Shown: positions 1-9,721 of the stretch, in pieces
How the letters are laid out: each line of letters begins with the position of its first letter
How positions within the stretch are numbered: the first letter of the stretch is position 1
Source: Lactarius indigo
Lineage: Eukaryota > Basidiomycota > Agaricomycetes > Russulales > Russulaceae
Length of the DNA: 64,000 bases
Assembly: GCA_025766275.1 (NCBI GenBank)
Contig: JAFKAC010000197.1
Coordinates: forward strand, 1-64,000
Direction of reading: 5' to 3'
Notes under the pieces: generated by a model
The model's database searches: none
Seen by the model: only the letters and a program-made list of their open reading frames with translations
What the model was told of the DNA's origin: nothing
Program-made: the position numbers and the translations under genes

Positions 1-900
1 TTCACCTTCTGTGCTCTATAGAAAAATAAGGCCTATATTGGTGGTGTTGATAAGTGACCCTTGCGCACTTAGTGGCTCTAACGGACTGGACTTACAGATA
101 TGGACTGCTGTAGATTAATTAGGACCGCTTTAGATTAGATTTGATTTGATCTGTACAATCTAGGACTTCTATGACATCACTGTACAATGACATCATATGG
201 ACTACTCCGGACTCTTCATTGTACTCCTTCCTTTGTTCTCTTTCTAGCGTTATCTTTATTGTGATGTCACTATGATATCATCTTAGTCTGGACTCTCTTT
301 GTTTTGCGCTCCTTGTTCGCCATTAGCACACTCCTTTGTCCCACATGTAGAACAACGTCCCCTGTATTGTGTGACCCTATGTTACTTCTCTTGTAGTAGT
401 GTCACTCCTCTGTATAGTATAAGTAGTAGGCTTGTACGCTCCTGGTCCACATCAGTTCCTCACTGCTCTGTGTGCCAGACACTCTTACTTTACTTGCCTG
501 ACAACTCCCTGTTGCTGCTTCAAGCACTCTCTGCATATCTCACCACAGTCACCTTTGCCACTGTGAGTATGCTCTCTATTTGTGCTGTTCATCAGGTGGC
601 CTATGAGAAATACCCGTCAAAAGGACCTCCAAAAGCTTCTTTAGCAAGATATGCAGCATCTGAACTGGTGTTCACCTTCTGTGCTCTATAGAAAAGTATT
701 GGCACCTTGTGAGAAATACCTGTTGCGAGGACCTCCAAAGCTTCTTTGACAAGATATACAGTGTCTGGACTGGTGTTCACCTTCTGTTCTCTATGGAAAA
801 ATAAGGTCTGTATTGGCAGCCTGTGAGAAATACCTGTTGCAAAGACCTCCAAAAGCTCATCCCTCCTTTCTCCTCTACCACCACCTTCCACTTTGGGTGT
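1..900. repeat. Tandem repeat of about 105-115 bp, split by a solo LTR
   Basis: A unit containing TGTGAGAAATACCTGTTGC, ACCTCCAAAAGCTTCTTT and GGTGTTCACCTTCTGT recurs about three times (1-44 plus 595-700, about 700-815, about 815-870). The first copy is interrupted by the solo LTR at 45-594. On the minus strand the repeats stay open in one frame over 601-891, as near-identical 35- and 38-residue blocks, so they may come from a repeat-containing gene. No known domain was recognised. Confidence 0.7.
45..594 (+). mobile_element. Solo LTR, Ty1/copia type
   Basis: It starts TGTTGATAAG, ends CTGTTCATCA, and is flanked by the 5-bp target duplication GGTGG (40-44 and 595-599). It is closely similar to the LTR at 7812-8415 in inverted orientation, differing at scattered sites. 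Long terminal repeats carry promoter and polyadenylation signals. A solo copy arises by LTR-LTR recombination that removes the internal genes. Perfect target duplication and the split tandem repeat show a genuine insertion. Confidence 0.9.
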
Positions 901-1204
901 TGGCCTTACCTACCTCTGAATACATTGTGCACGACAGCAAACCCACCTGGTGTCCTTGCAACTGCTGTCTAGCCTAGAGCTTTATGGAGCTGTCCCAGAA
1001 TTGTTTTGACGCACTGAGGGAACTGTCCCCCTCTCCAATGCTACATGAGGCTCTGCCTCCTCCCCCCTTTCATACCACACTCGACCAGTTGGCCATGGAG
1101 GCAGCCACTAGCAAGGTCTATGTCCCCACCTCTGATGCCCCACTCCCAGTGGTGGACAGTCTGAATAATTCAACCCCACCCTCACCATTGCCAGCCCCCC
1201 AGCT
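901..1204 (+). other. Unassigned sequence with a short open frame
   Basis: A frame opens with ATG at 984 and runs in proline- and serine-rich residues until it meets the gypsy LTR at 1205, which then supplies its stop. It is probably the edge of a disrupted gene or element. No family recognised. Confidence 0.3.
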
Positions 1205-1784
1205 TGTTATGATCCGACACTTCAGACCTCAGTCACAGTATGTCTCCACCCTGCCTTTCCCCTTCTGTACTATACCTTGTTACCAAAGGAGCTACTATTA
1301 CTAGTGGCGTTGTTTCTTTGATCCGAACTCCTGCTTGCTCTGTTTAGTCTCTTTGATATTGTGTGGACTTGTGTTCATGTTGTTTGGAACCCTATCCTAT
1401 GTAAACCTGTACCATAGACCGTAGGAAGCCAGACTTGGCTTCGTTTGCAATCTAGCAACCTTGCCTCCGTATTTTTGGTGTGACCTCACCTTATCCCCCT
1501 CTTCTTGTACATCCCCTACCTCAGTCCCTAACCTGGACACTTTGAAGTCTTTGCAGTTGAACTATATCAACATGTCACACCTGTTATACTCTGTGCACTA
1601 GCAAGATCAAGTGTAGAGAAGTGTCAGACACTTTGGACGAGGAGTCCTACATTACAGAGTAGTGTTGCACCTTGTGCCACACTTTTGCCACTTGTATTTC
1701 ATAGCAATAAGACAACAGAGGTCTTTGCTTGATACTTGTGTGACTTGAAACCTCTAGAACCCACGCCCCTGCTAGGGCATAACA
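1205..1784 (+). mobile_element. 5' LTR of decayed gypsy element 1
   Basis: 580 bp, TGTTATGATC to GGGCATAACA. A TATA-like sequence (TATGTAAAC near 1399) lies about 30 nt before AGACTTGGCTT at 1431-1441. After one base (1785) the internal region begins with AAGCCAAGTCT (1786-1796), the exact 11-nt reverse complement. This fits a self-primed primer binding site as in Tf1/sushi elements. The same LTR family occurs alone at 14832-15411. Confidence 0.85.
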
Positions 1785-1796
1785 TAAGCCAAGTCT

Positions 1797-2281
1797 ACAA
1801 CTCCCAACACACCCAAGACACTACTGCCACACAGCAGAGTGGGCGGACAATCCAAGAGGACGCATCAGCCAACAACCAGACACTCCACAGAACCCAGAAA
1901 CGACAGCATAGCTGGGCAAACGGATCTTCCTGACACAAGAGGCCGCTTCAGCCATCCCCTTACACAAATCAGCGCCCAGAACAGACCACAATCGTGGCTA
2001 GCATCAGTGTCACCTTTGAATCAGACAACGATTGGACCCCAGTCACAACCAGAACACAAGACGACCTCCCACACCACGTTAAAAGCAGTCAACTAGGAAG
2101 AGGAGCCTGCTGGGCCACAACACCAGGCAGACCACCTTGTTACAAGTGCCTCATCAAAGGTGAACTCAGACTGGTGGAATTCATTCAACAACAACTGGTA
2201 CATCCTCCAATACTTTCAGAACACATACCATACCAGAGCCATAAACATCACACCACACAGATTTGCTGAAGGACTAGGCTG
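1797..2281 (+). other. Leader of gypsy element 1
   Basis: Between the primer binding site and the gag frame lie about 490 bp rich in CA and AG. Short overlapping frames are present but none shows a family motif. The true gag start may lie in this stretch. Confidence 0.4.
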
Positions 2282-3283
2282 GTGGAACAAAGAAGACGAA
2301 CAGAACCCAGAAACACCCACACAACAATCATCCTCAGCACCAAGAACACTAGGGGAACATACGGACTACAACAAGACTCATCATCAGAAGAACCCAGCTC
2401 AGACAAAGCAGAATCACACTCAGAACTATCTCACTCCTCAGAACATCGCTTAGACATCACAGTACCCACACAAGCTTCGTCACAAGCCAGCCCCACTATC
2501 CCTATTTGGATAGAACCATCCCCAGCGGAAGAAGGATTCCCAGCCCCACTACCACCAATCAGATTGCCTTTCCCAGTTGAACCACCCCAGATCCCCATCA
2601 CACCACAGCCAACACTTGTCATGTCAGCTATAAACACCACAGGCACTGGCACAGGTACCGGCTCAAGCACCAGAACAGGAGGAACACCAACAACAAGCTC
2701 AGGAGGACTCAAAGGAGCACCCCCTACTTCGTTCACCAGAGATAGAACAGAGAGTGGTCAGTTCAAAAGAGAACTACTACGATACATCAAGTTAAATAGC
2801 GAGAATGAGCTCATCAAAGAACCTTATGCACGAGTACTATTCACCCTTACAATGTTCAAAGGACCTGGTGTACAACTGTGGGTCAACCAAACCGAAGATG
2901 ACATGGAAGCGGCACTAGCAGACCCCACCAAAGCCCTCACCAAAAACAGCAAAGACCTTTGGGATGGTTTTCTCGACACCTTCGACAGAGACTGGACCAA
3001 CACTCTAAACAAAGAAAGAGCGTATCAGAAACTCATCAGTCTGATGATGCAGGGGGGAGCATTGGACAGTTACATCCTCAACTTCAAACACCTTGCAGGA
3101 ATAGCAGGATGGGCAAGAGATGCCCCTGGAACAGTGGAATTCTTCAAAAGAGGACTACCCACAGGACTGTATCGCACTTGCCTCATGCAAACCACTATCC
3201 CAAACACCATGGACGAGTGGCAAAACCGCTGCCAGAGCAGAACATCAACGCTGGAAGCTGCTAAAAGCCAGACCAGGGAATAG
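2282..3283 (+). pseudogene. Gag (capsid) of gypsy element 1
   Basis: This 333-codon frame holds a proline/threonine-rich N-terminal part and then a Ty3/gypsy-type capsid domain (about residues 145-320; motif DLWDGFLDTFDRDWTNTL). It aligns by eye with the gag of the elements at 20815-23058 and 61315-64000. Gag would build the virus-like particle around the element RNA. The frame stops at 3283. The zinc knuckle that should follow lies in another frame from 3342, so at least one frameshift has split the polyprotein, which is unbroken in the sister elements. Confidence 0.8.
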
Positions 3284-3341
3284 AAACCCAGGACCAACCC
3301 AGAATGTCCACCAAGGATGACCAAAGCGAGACCCAAATGCG

Positions 3342-3686
3342 ATGGATGTAGATGCCACCACCTCCACCCCCTTTAAGAAGCTTACCGAAGAAGAAAAGAA
3401 AGCCCTCATGAAAGAAGGCCACTGCTTCAAGTGCAGACAGCAAGGACACATGGCTAAGAACTGTCAACGACAAAACACCACCAACCAAACCAAAGCCAGA
3501 GCCACAGACACCCAGGAAGCAGACACTGCACCCCCATACACCCCAGAAGCAAGCACCTCATTGGTGGCTGCTACCACAACGGAAGACAAAGTCCGACAAG
3601 CCCATGCACTCGTCCAAGGCATGACTGAGGATGAAAAGAGACGTTACTATGCCTTAGATCAGGATTTTTGCGATGCTGACCTGTGA
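3342..3686 (+). pseudogene. Nucleocapsid zinc knuckle of gypsy element 1
   Basis: This continues the gag protein in a shifted frame. It begins MDVDA, which matches the MDVDA before the knuckle in the nested gypsy element, and contains the CX2CX4HX4C zinc knuckle CFKCRQQGHMAKNC that binds element RNA. Its stop overlaps the following protease frame by four bases. In the related elements the two regions are in the same frame, so I read this as decay, though a programmed shift cannot be excluded from one copy. Confidence 0.8.
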
Positions 3687-4639
3687 GAGCTGACAGGGAG
3701 GCCAATTCAATGTATAGTGTTCGAGATAGTGCTATGACAATCAAAGTCCTCGTTCGCCTTTACTACAAAGAAGCTCGCATAAATGTGCTGCTAGACAGCG
3801 GTGCAACAGACAACCTAATCGACCAAAATCTGATCCATAAGCTTGGGCTAGGAACCACTCCTTTAAAACCACCCAGATTGGTCCGAAACGTAGATGGATC
3901 GCTAAACAAAGACTGCACCATGACGGAAACATGCCAGCTATGGATAAAAAGAGGAGAAGAGGATACTCCTTTCCAATTCTTCGTGACCAGTCTAGGAGAA
4001 GACAGAATGATCTTTGGATACCCCTGGTTTGAACACGAAAACCCAGACATAGACTGGAAGAAACAAGAGCTGAAAGGAGAAGCAGTCACCATCCTGACAG
4101 GAGGGTACCGCTTCTGAAGAAAGCGACACCAAGAAGCAAAAACAGCAACAACTAAAACAACCTTTGACCCAGTAAAAGAAACCACAATCCCAGAAGAATA
4201 CCAGCGCCACAACAAAGTGTTCTCAGACGAAGAAGCACAGCGCTTTCCCCCAGAAAGAGAAGAAGACCATCCCATCACACTGCATCCAGATGCGCCTAAC
4301 AAGATCAATTGCAAAATTTACCCCTTGACTCCAGAAGAAGACAAGGAGCTAAAGGCATATCTTGACGAAAACATAGCAAAAGGATACATCTATGAAGGAA
4401 GCTCCCCTTATGCTTCCTCCTTCTTCTTTAGAAAGAAAACAGACGGAGGGTTGCGTCCCATCCTCGACTACAGACCCTTAAACACTTGGACAATAAAAGA
4501 CACCTACCCACTACCTCTCATCTCCAACATCTTAACCAACTTAAATGGGAAAACACTGTTCTCAAAGTTCGACATTAGATGGGGGTACCATAACATTCAC
4601 ATAAAAGAAGAAGACCAGTGGAAGGCAGCCTTCAAAACA
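3683..4639 (+). pseudogene. Protease and truncated reverse transcriptase of gypsy element 1
   Basis: An aspartic protease (LLDSGATDNLID, catalytic Asp in DSG) is followed by an in-frame TGA at 4115-4117. The same frame then continues into the start of reverse transcriptase (SSPYASSFFFRKK, then FSKFDIRWGYHNI). Coding ends abruptly at 4639 inside the RT, where an unrelated LTR begins. The YMDD core, RNase H, integrase and 3' LTR are missing, so the element cannot move by itself. Confidence 0.85.
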
Positions 4640-5148
4640 TGTCACGTTTCTGCCTGTATACGACTCAGACCCTTACTGTACCGGTTGCGACTATGGCAGT
4701 AAGGTAGATTAGTCGCGGACTTAGGAGATACGGTAGTACGATAGGCGATTGGATACGATAGCTGACCGAGCGGTACCTGGATGACTCAATACTAGTACTG
4801 GTACTAGTAGTATTAGGGTTTGTGATGTTTCTGCGATACGTTGGACGCTACATTACTGTGACTCATAGCAGCACTTGAAAGCCTGCTCGACTTGTATTTA
4901 AGATAGTCTATGAAGACCAAGATACACCATCTTGGTCTTCTTGAATCGTCACTTCTCTCTCTCTCTCCTTTCTCTTGCTTCCTTATAAGTTCGCGTCTTA
5001 GACCTCTCTTGGAGTCGATCCTCTGTCAAGTGTACCTTCGTGTATTCACCAAGACAGAGACACGGGCCTTTGTGCCGTTGTGACTATTCGCTAAGTTGTT
5101 ACCGCCTCTATCGAGCTCAAGTCGAGCTGACGTCATGACAGCGTTACA
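4640..5148 (+). mobile_element. LTR that joins gypsy element 1 to a copia fragment
   Basis: 509 bp from TGTCACG to GCGTTACA, same family as the LTRs at 15997-23686 and 24000-24507. It has a TATA-like TATTTAAG near 4896 and a perfect 12-bp-stem hairpin (arm GAAGACCAAGAT) at 4912-4940. Its left flank is gypsy RT and its right flank is copia integrase. The flanks AAACA and GTGTG are not a target duplication, so this is a recombination product rather than a simple insertion. Confidence 0.8.
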
Positions 5149-5439
5149 GTGTGGTCGTCTATGAAGGTGGCTGTGTACGTCGAGCCTTGCAGGGACTGAG
5201 TTTGCATAGGACTGGCAAGGTCACTGTGCACAATCTCAAATTGATGAGTTGTCCTTTTGTTGGAGGATGCAGAAAAGGGTTGGTGAGTGGATTTACCCAT
5301 CTCGCACCCACAGCAGACTGTGTGGGCCATGGTGGAGCTATCTATGTCCATGCCAGTAGTGGCAGAGGGACCATGCACTTTTAGCGCCACAGAGGAGATG
5401 TGTCCCATGTGTTGATGCCAGATATCAAGTGTGGCAGCA
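5149..5439 (-). pseudogene. Copia A: GAG-pre-integrase / integrase fragment
   Basis: This stretch matches 11081-11349 of the full copia element and encodes, on the minus strand, GHISSVALKVHG, the zinc-binding CCGCEMGKSTHQPF part of the pre-integrase domain and the beginning of integrase (FEIVHSDLASPM). The first His/Cys signature residue partly differs (HGC to CGC). It is cut at 5149 by the LTR junction and at 5439 by the inserted solo LTR. Confidence 0.85.
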
Positions 5440-6024
5440 TGTTACAATTTTCCCTGGACTCGTTCTTTCTTACATCACTGTTCCCTTCCCAATACTATAC
5501 GAGCCCTGTACGATTATGCGGACTTTACGATTACCCGGTTACTATCGCGCGCCCTACTTATCAATGCTCCCTTCTGATAAAGTTCAACATGTGCTAGTTT
5601 CCGTTGTGTTCCCAATCACGTGCGATCCCGCGTGATTTGCCTTTGTTCTCAGTACAACGTCCCTTTGTTCCTCTTATGTCCCATCCATTGTTCCCAGACT
5701 GGCGATGGCGCCATCTGTTTGTGACCGCTTCACTAGCCATCATCTATTTAAACCTAGCCCTACCTAGCTTGTACGGTAGACTAGACTTCTTGTGTAATAG
5801 CTACACTCGTCTAACGCAGAACGCCTTCATGCTTCCCTTGTCTCAAGAACCCCCTTCGCCTTCGCTAGACCTTCGAGTCTTAGCACCTCCTCTACGATCC
5901 AAGTGACCATCGTCCTTGTGATCCTTGTGCACCATTCTACTGAAGCCGAGCCTTAGAGCTTGCACTACTGTTGTTTGACTGACTTGGTACAGGTCGTACC
6001 CCACGCCCCTGTAGTGGCGTAACA
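5440..6024 (+). mobile_element. Solo LTR inserted in copia A
   Basis: 585 bp with inverted ends TGTTAC/GTAACA and perfect target duplication CAGCA (5435-5439 and 6025-6029). A TATA-like TATTTAAAC near 5744 suggests the plus orientation. It is homologous, in reverse orientation, to the solo LTR at 32644-33230. The insertion splits the copia A coding region and adds about 60 LTR-encoded residues to its left-over open frame. Confidence 0.92.
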
Positions 6025-7408
6025 CAGCACTTGATTTTGTGTGGGCATTGAGGCTGACACTGGCTGTGTCCAACCAGTACAGGTTGTCCTCAAGGTAGCC
6101 TTTGGCCACACACTTTTGGTTGACAGATATTTTAGATGAGCCACTGTCAAAGGTGATCTCAGCACCCTTTTGTGCTAGGGTGCGCATCGACAAGAAGCAT
6201 GTCTTCACCTGTGGTAGGTGTAGCACATTGCTAAGGGTGATAGGGATACCCTGGCTCATTGTAAAGACAACAGACCCGACACCCACTTGGCCTATGGTGG
6301 ACTTATCCCCTAGGCGTACAGTGCCTTTAGTTGGGGTATAGTCCTTGAAGTCAGACTGGTGTGGGGTAATGTGGTGTGTGGCACCACTGTCCATCATCCA
6401 ACACACACATGAGGCAGCATACAAGGCAACACCAATTGATTCAGAGGCCCAATCTATCTTGGGCTCTATGACCTCTGTAATGGAGGTGGTGGTAGGTACT
6501 AGGACATGACTATTGGCAGCCTTGTTGCCTGCTTTCTCCTTCTCCTTTGCGTCAGCCTCATCCTTCTTCCTCTTCCTGCAATCAGGCTTGATATGGCCCT
6601 TTTTGTTGCAATAGTGGCAAGTTAGACCGGAATGGTCCTTCTTGCCCTTCTTGCCCATCGACTTGACAGGAGCCACCTTGTTGAGGGAGGAGCCAGAGGG
6701 CCCAGCATGGTGAGCTTCTTCCAACACTATGTGTGCTATGATCTCAGTGTGCTTGAGTGTGGACAGTGCCCCATTGGCAAGGATGGTAGAGGCCAACACC
6801 TCATAGGAGGGCAGTAGTGTGTGGAGGAGAATGAGACAGAATTGAGTGTCAGTGGCACCCATCTGTGCATTGGAAAGGGCAACCCTAAGCTCATTGAGCT
6901 TGGCCAACTGTGAGGCCATGGGCACAGAGTCGTTGAGGCGGGCTTGAGTGATTTGGATCCACAAGTTAAAGATGGTGGTGCTGCCCAAAGCACCTCCATA
7001 CACATCCTGAAGCTTGGCCCATTTATGTTTGAACATGGGGTAGGCAGTGTTATCTGCCACAAGCGAGTAGACATCGAGCTTGAGGTAAAGGTGGAGGTAC
7101 ACCTTGGAATGACACTGGATTGAGTCCCACTCATCGGCGGTGATGCCAGATGGGGGTGTATCTAGGAGAAACACATCCTCAGCTTCATGCAGCATAAGGA
7201 TGGCCTCAATGGTACCAGACCATTCGTTCCAACTAGTGCCGTCAAACTGTGTCAGGTGGATGCCAGATGGCATGCTGAAGGTTGTGGTGTGGGCATTTGA
7301 GAGTTGCCCAGAAGCTGTGGATCCAGAGGCAGCTGGAAGTGCTGCAGAGCCACCAGTGGGGCTGGGAGGAGCACCAGCACTGGCAGCAGTAGTAGATGAA
7401 CCAGACAT
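6025..7408 (-). pseudogene. Copia A: gag, zinc knuckle and protease part
   Basis: The frame opens at 7408 (MSGSSTTAAS) and encodes a copia gag (UBN2 type; QFDGTSWNEW), the zinc knuckle CHYCNKKGHIKPDC, and the protease MDSGATHHITPH. It is colinear with copia B (9722-12757). Compared with B, many CG dinucleotides are TG or CA here, for example around 7150-7200. The rest of pol is missing beyond 5149, so this is a dead, truncated copy. Confidence 0.88.
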
Positions 7409-7811
7409 TGGGATGATTTATCTATCACCAAGGAGCAGTCAGCGACAGTGCTTCATAGTTGCAAGACAAAGATAGAGGGGGGATACCACTCCTGTCTGTG
7501 ATTCTGTAAGGCCAGAACGCTAACACGTCCTGCCTCCTGATAGTGTGCCAGTGATACATGGGCTAGGCCCAGGTTGGGAGAATCCCTTTGCCATACCATG
7601 AGCTAGCTGCCAGCCAGGATGTGTCTAGGACACAGCTCAAATGGTTTGCGTCAGGGGGAAGGTGAAGGAAATGCTTTCAGAGCCCAAGGCTGTCTACCTC
7701 AGCCTCCTCGGCCTGTTGGTTGCCTCATTGCCACAAGTGGCTTTACTGAATCCTTTCCCAAGGGGCTAGGAAAACAGTAGGGGTGAAAGTAGGACTACTG
7801 GGCAGTACATG
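7409..7811 (-). other. Copia A leader, lacking the primer binding site
   Basis: The 5' leader matches 12758-13390 of copia B but lacks two blocks of about 150 and 195 bp. One of them removes the sequence directly after the LTR, including the primer binding site present in B (13528-13539). Confidence 0.75.
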
Positions 7812-8415
7812 TGATGAACAGACACATAAGAACTATACTCACAGTGGACTGATAGTACTGTGGTGAGATATAGAGGGTGACTGGAAGCAGCACAGGGGTG
7901 TCAAGCAGAGTGAAGCAAAGTGGAAGTCTGGCACACAGAGCAGTGAGGAACTGATGATACATTAGAGAGGAGGAGACATACCTGGCACACAGAGCAGTGA
8001 GGAACTGATGTGGACCAGGAGCGTACAAGCCTACTACTTATACTATACAGAGGAGTGACACTACTACAAGAGAAGTAACATAGGGTCACACAGTACAAGG
8101 GACGTTGTTCTACATGTGGGACAAAGGAGTGTGCTAATGGAGAACAAGGAGCGCAAAACAAAGAGAGTCCAGACTAAGATGATATCATAGTGACATCACA
8201 ATAAAGATAATGCTAGAAAGAGAGCAAAGGAAAGAGTACAATGAAGAGTCCGGAGTAGTCCATATGATGTCATTGTACAGTGATGTCATAGAAGTCCTAG
8301 ATTGTACAGATCAAATCAAATCTAATCTAAAGCGGTCCTAATTAATCTACAGCAGTCCATATCTGTAAGTCCGGTCCGTATGAGCCACTAAGTGCGCAAG
8401 GGTCACTTATCAACA
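7812..8415 (-). mobile_element. Copia LTR shared by elements A and B
   Basis: 604 bp on the minus strand, TGTTGATAAG to CTGTTCATCA. On its upstream side lies the purine tract CACGGGGAGA of copia B, which marks a 3' LTR. On its downstream side lies the leader and gag of copia A, which marks a 5' LTR. It is closely similar to the solo LTR at 45-594 and much less like the 5' LTR of copia B. Confidence 0.85.
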
Positions 8416-8434
8416 TCTCCCCGTGATCTACAAT

Positions 8435-9694
8435 CTAAGTACACACAAGTCCCATGTCATCGTTGTGCTTCTGTAGCAGGACACGCGGTAGTGACTTTGT
8501 GAAGCCGTCCACAACCATATCCACAGTAGGAGTTCTAATGAGGGTGATGGTCCCCTTTTCGATGTACTCCCGAATGACATGATGCCGTATGGCAATGTGC
8601 TTAGACCGTCTCCCAGTGACAGGGTTCAAGGCCAAGTCAATGGCACCCTTATTGTCACCATGAAGTGGGATGGGGTCGTCGACCTCGTACCCGAGTTCCG
8701 TGAGGAAGCTCTGATACCACGCAGCCTGGTTAGCCGCGTCGGTCATGGCCATGTATTCCGCTTCCATTGTGTTTTGGGCAACAGTCTTTTGCTTGCATGA
8801 AGACCAGCTTATTGCACCGTTAGCTAGTAGGAACACATAACCAGAGGTGGAGTGGCGGTCGTCAGTCTGATCAGCCTGACTGGAATCAGTGTAGCCATGA
8901 AGGCCATCGCCATTGGCGCCATCATAGACAATGCGCATATCCATAGTTCCCACTAAGTAGGACAGGACATACTGCGCAAGTCGCAGATGTTGTGGTGAAG
9001 GGTTCGCTGCGTACTGCCCCAAACGTGACACAGCGAAGGAGATATCTGGCCTAGTGCCAATCTGCACATAAAGCAGACTCCCAATCAGAGACTGATAGTG
9101 GGAAATATCTGAGGCAGTTGCCTGCGACGTATATTTAACCAGGTGCTCGTCAGCACCAGTGGGCAAGGGTGTGTTGTGTGGTGTGGCATCAGACATGCCA
9201 AAGCGTTCAAGGACATCCTTGATGTAGCCAGACTGATCTATTTCGATGCGTCTGAGGGAGCGGTCGCGCACAATGCGCATACCAAGATAAGACTCTATCT
9301 CCCCGAGATCTGTCATCTCATAGCATTCAGACAAATCTGACTTCAAACGCTTGATACCACTCAGCGAGGGACCCAGTATAGTGATGTCATCAACGTAGAC
9401 AATAACGAAGAGTGGATCATACCCCTCCCGTTGAGGCATCACATATATGCCAGCATCAGCAAACATCCGCTTAAAGCCGAGTGCAGTGAGCACTCCATAG
9501 AATTGCAAGTTCCATGCGCGGGAGGCCTGTTTGAGACCATAGATCGCCTTAACTAGGCGACACACCTTCGTCTCAGAGCCAGTGACGGTGAAACCTTGTG
9601 GCTGCTCCATGTATATCTCCTCATCAAGCACGCCATTGAGAAAAGCAGACTTAACATCCATTTGATGGATGTGCCAGTCCTCCAGCGTGGCCAA
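8435..9694 (-). pseudogene. Copia B: reverse transcriptase C-terminal half and RNase H
   Basis: This continues the polyprotein after the TGA at 9722-9724, in the same frame and with nine intervening codons. It contains the RT core (HQMDVKSAFLNG, then the catalytic YVDDITI) and a complete RNase H (YTDSSQAD, TMEAEYMAM). The stop lies 19 bp before the LTR, where a complete copia pol should end. With the nonsense codon in place the RT would not be made in full. Confidence 0.9.
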
Positions 9695-9721
9695 CGCCAG
9701 AAGTAAACGTAGCGACTCAAA

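Noticed and set aside
3683..3686. Programmed frameshift between gag and pol of gypsy 1
   Set aside because: The four-base overlap looks suggestive, but the two related elements have gag and pol in one frame and gypsy 1 has other breaks, so decay is simpler.
5843..7408. Novel 521-residue protein with an unusual C-terminus
   Set aside because: The last residues come from the inserted solo LTR; the rest is copia gag-protease.
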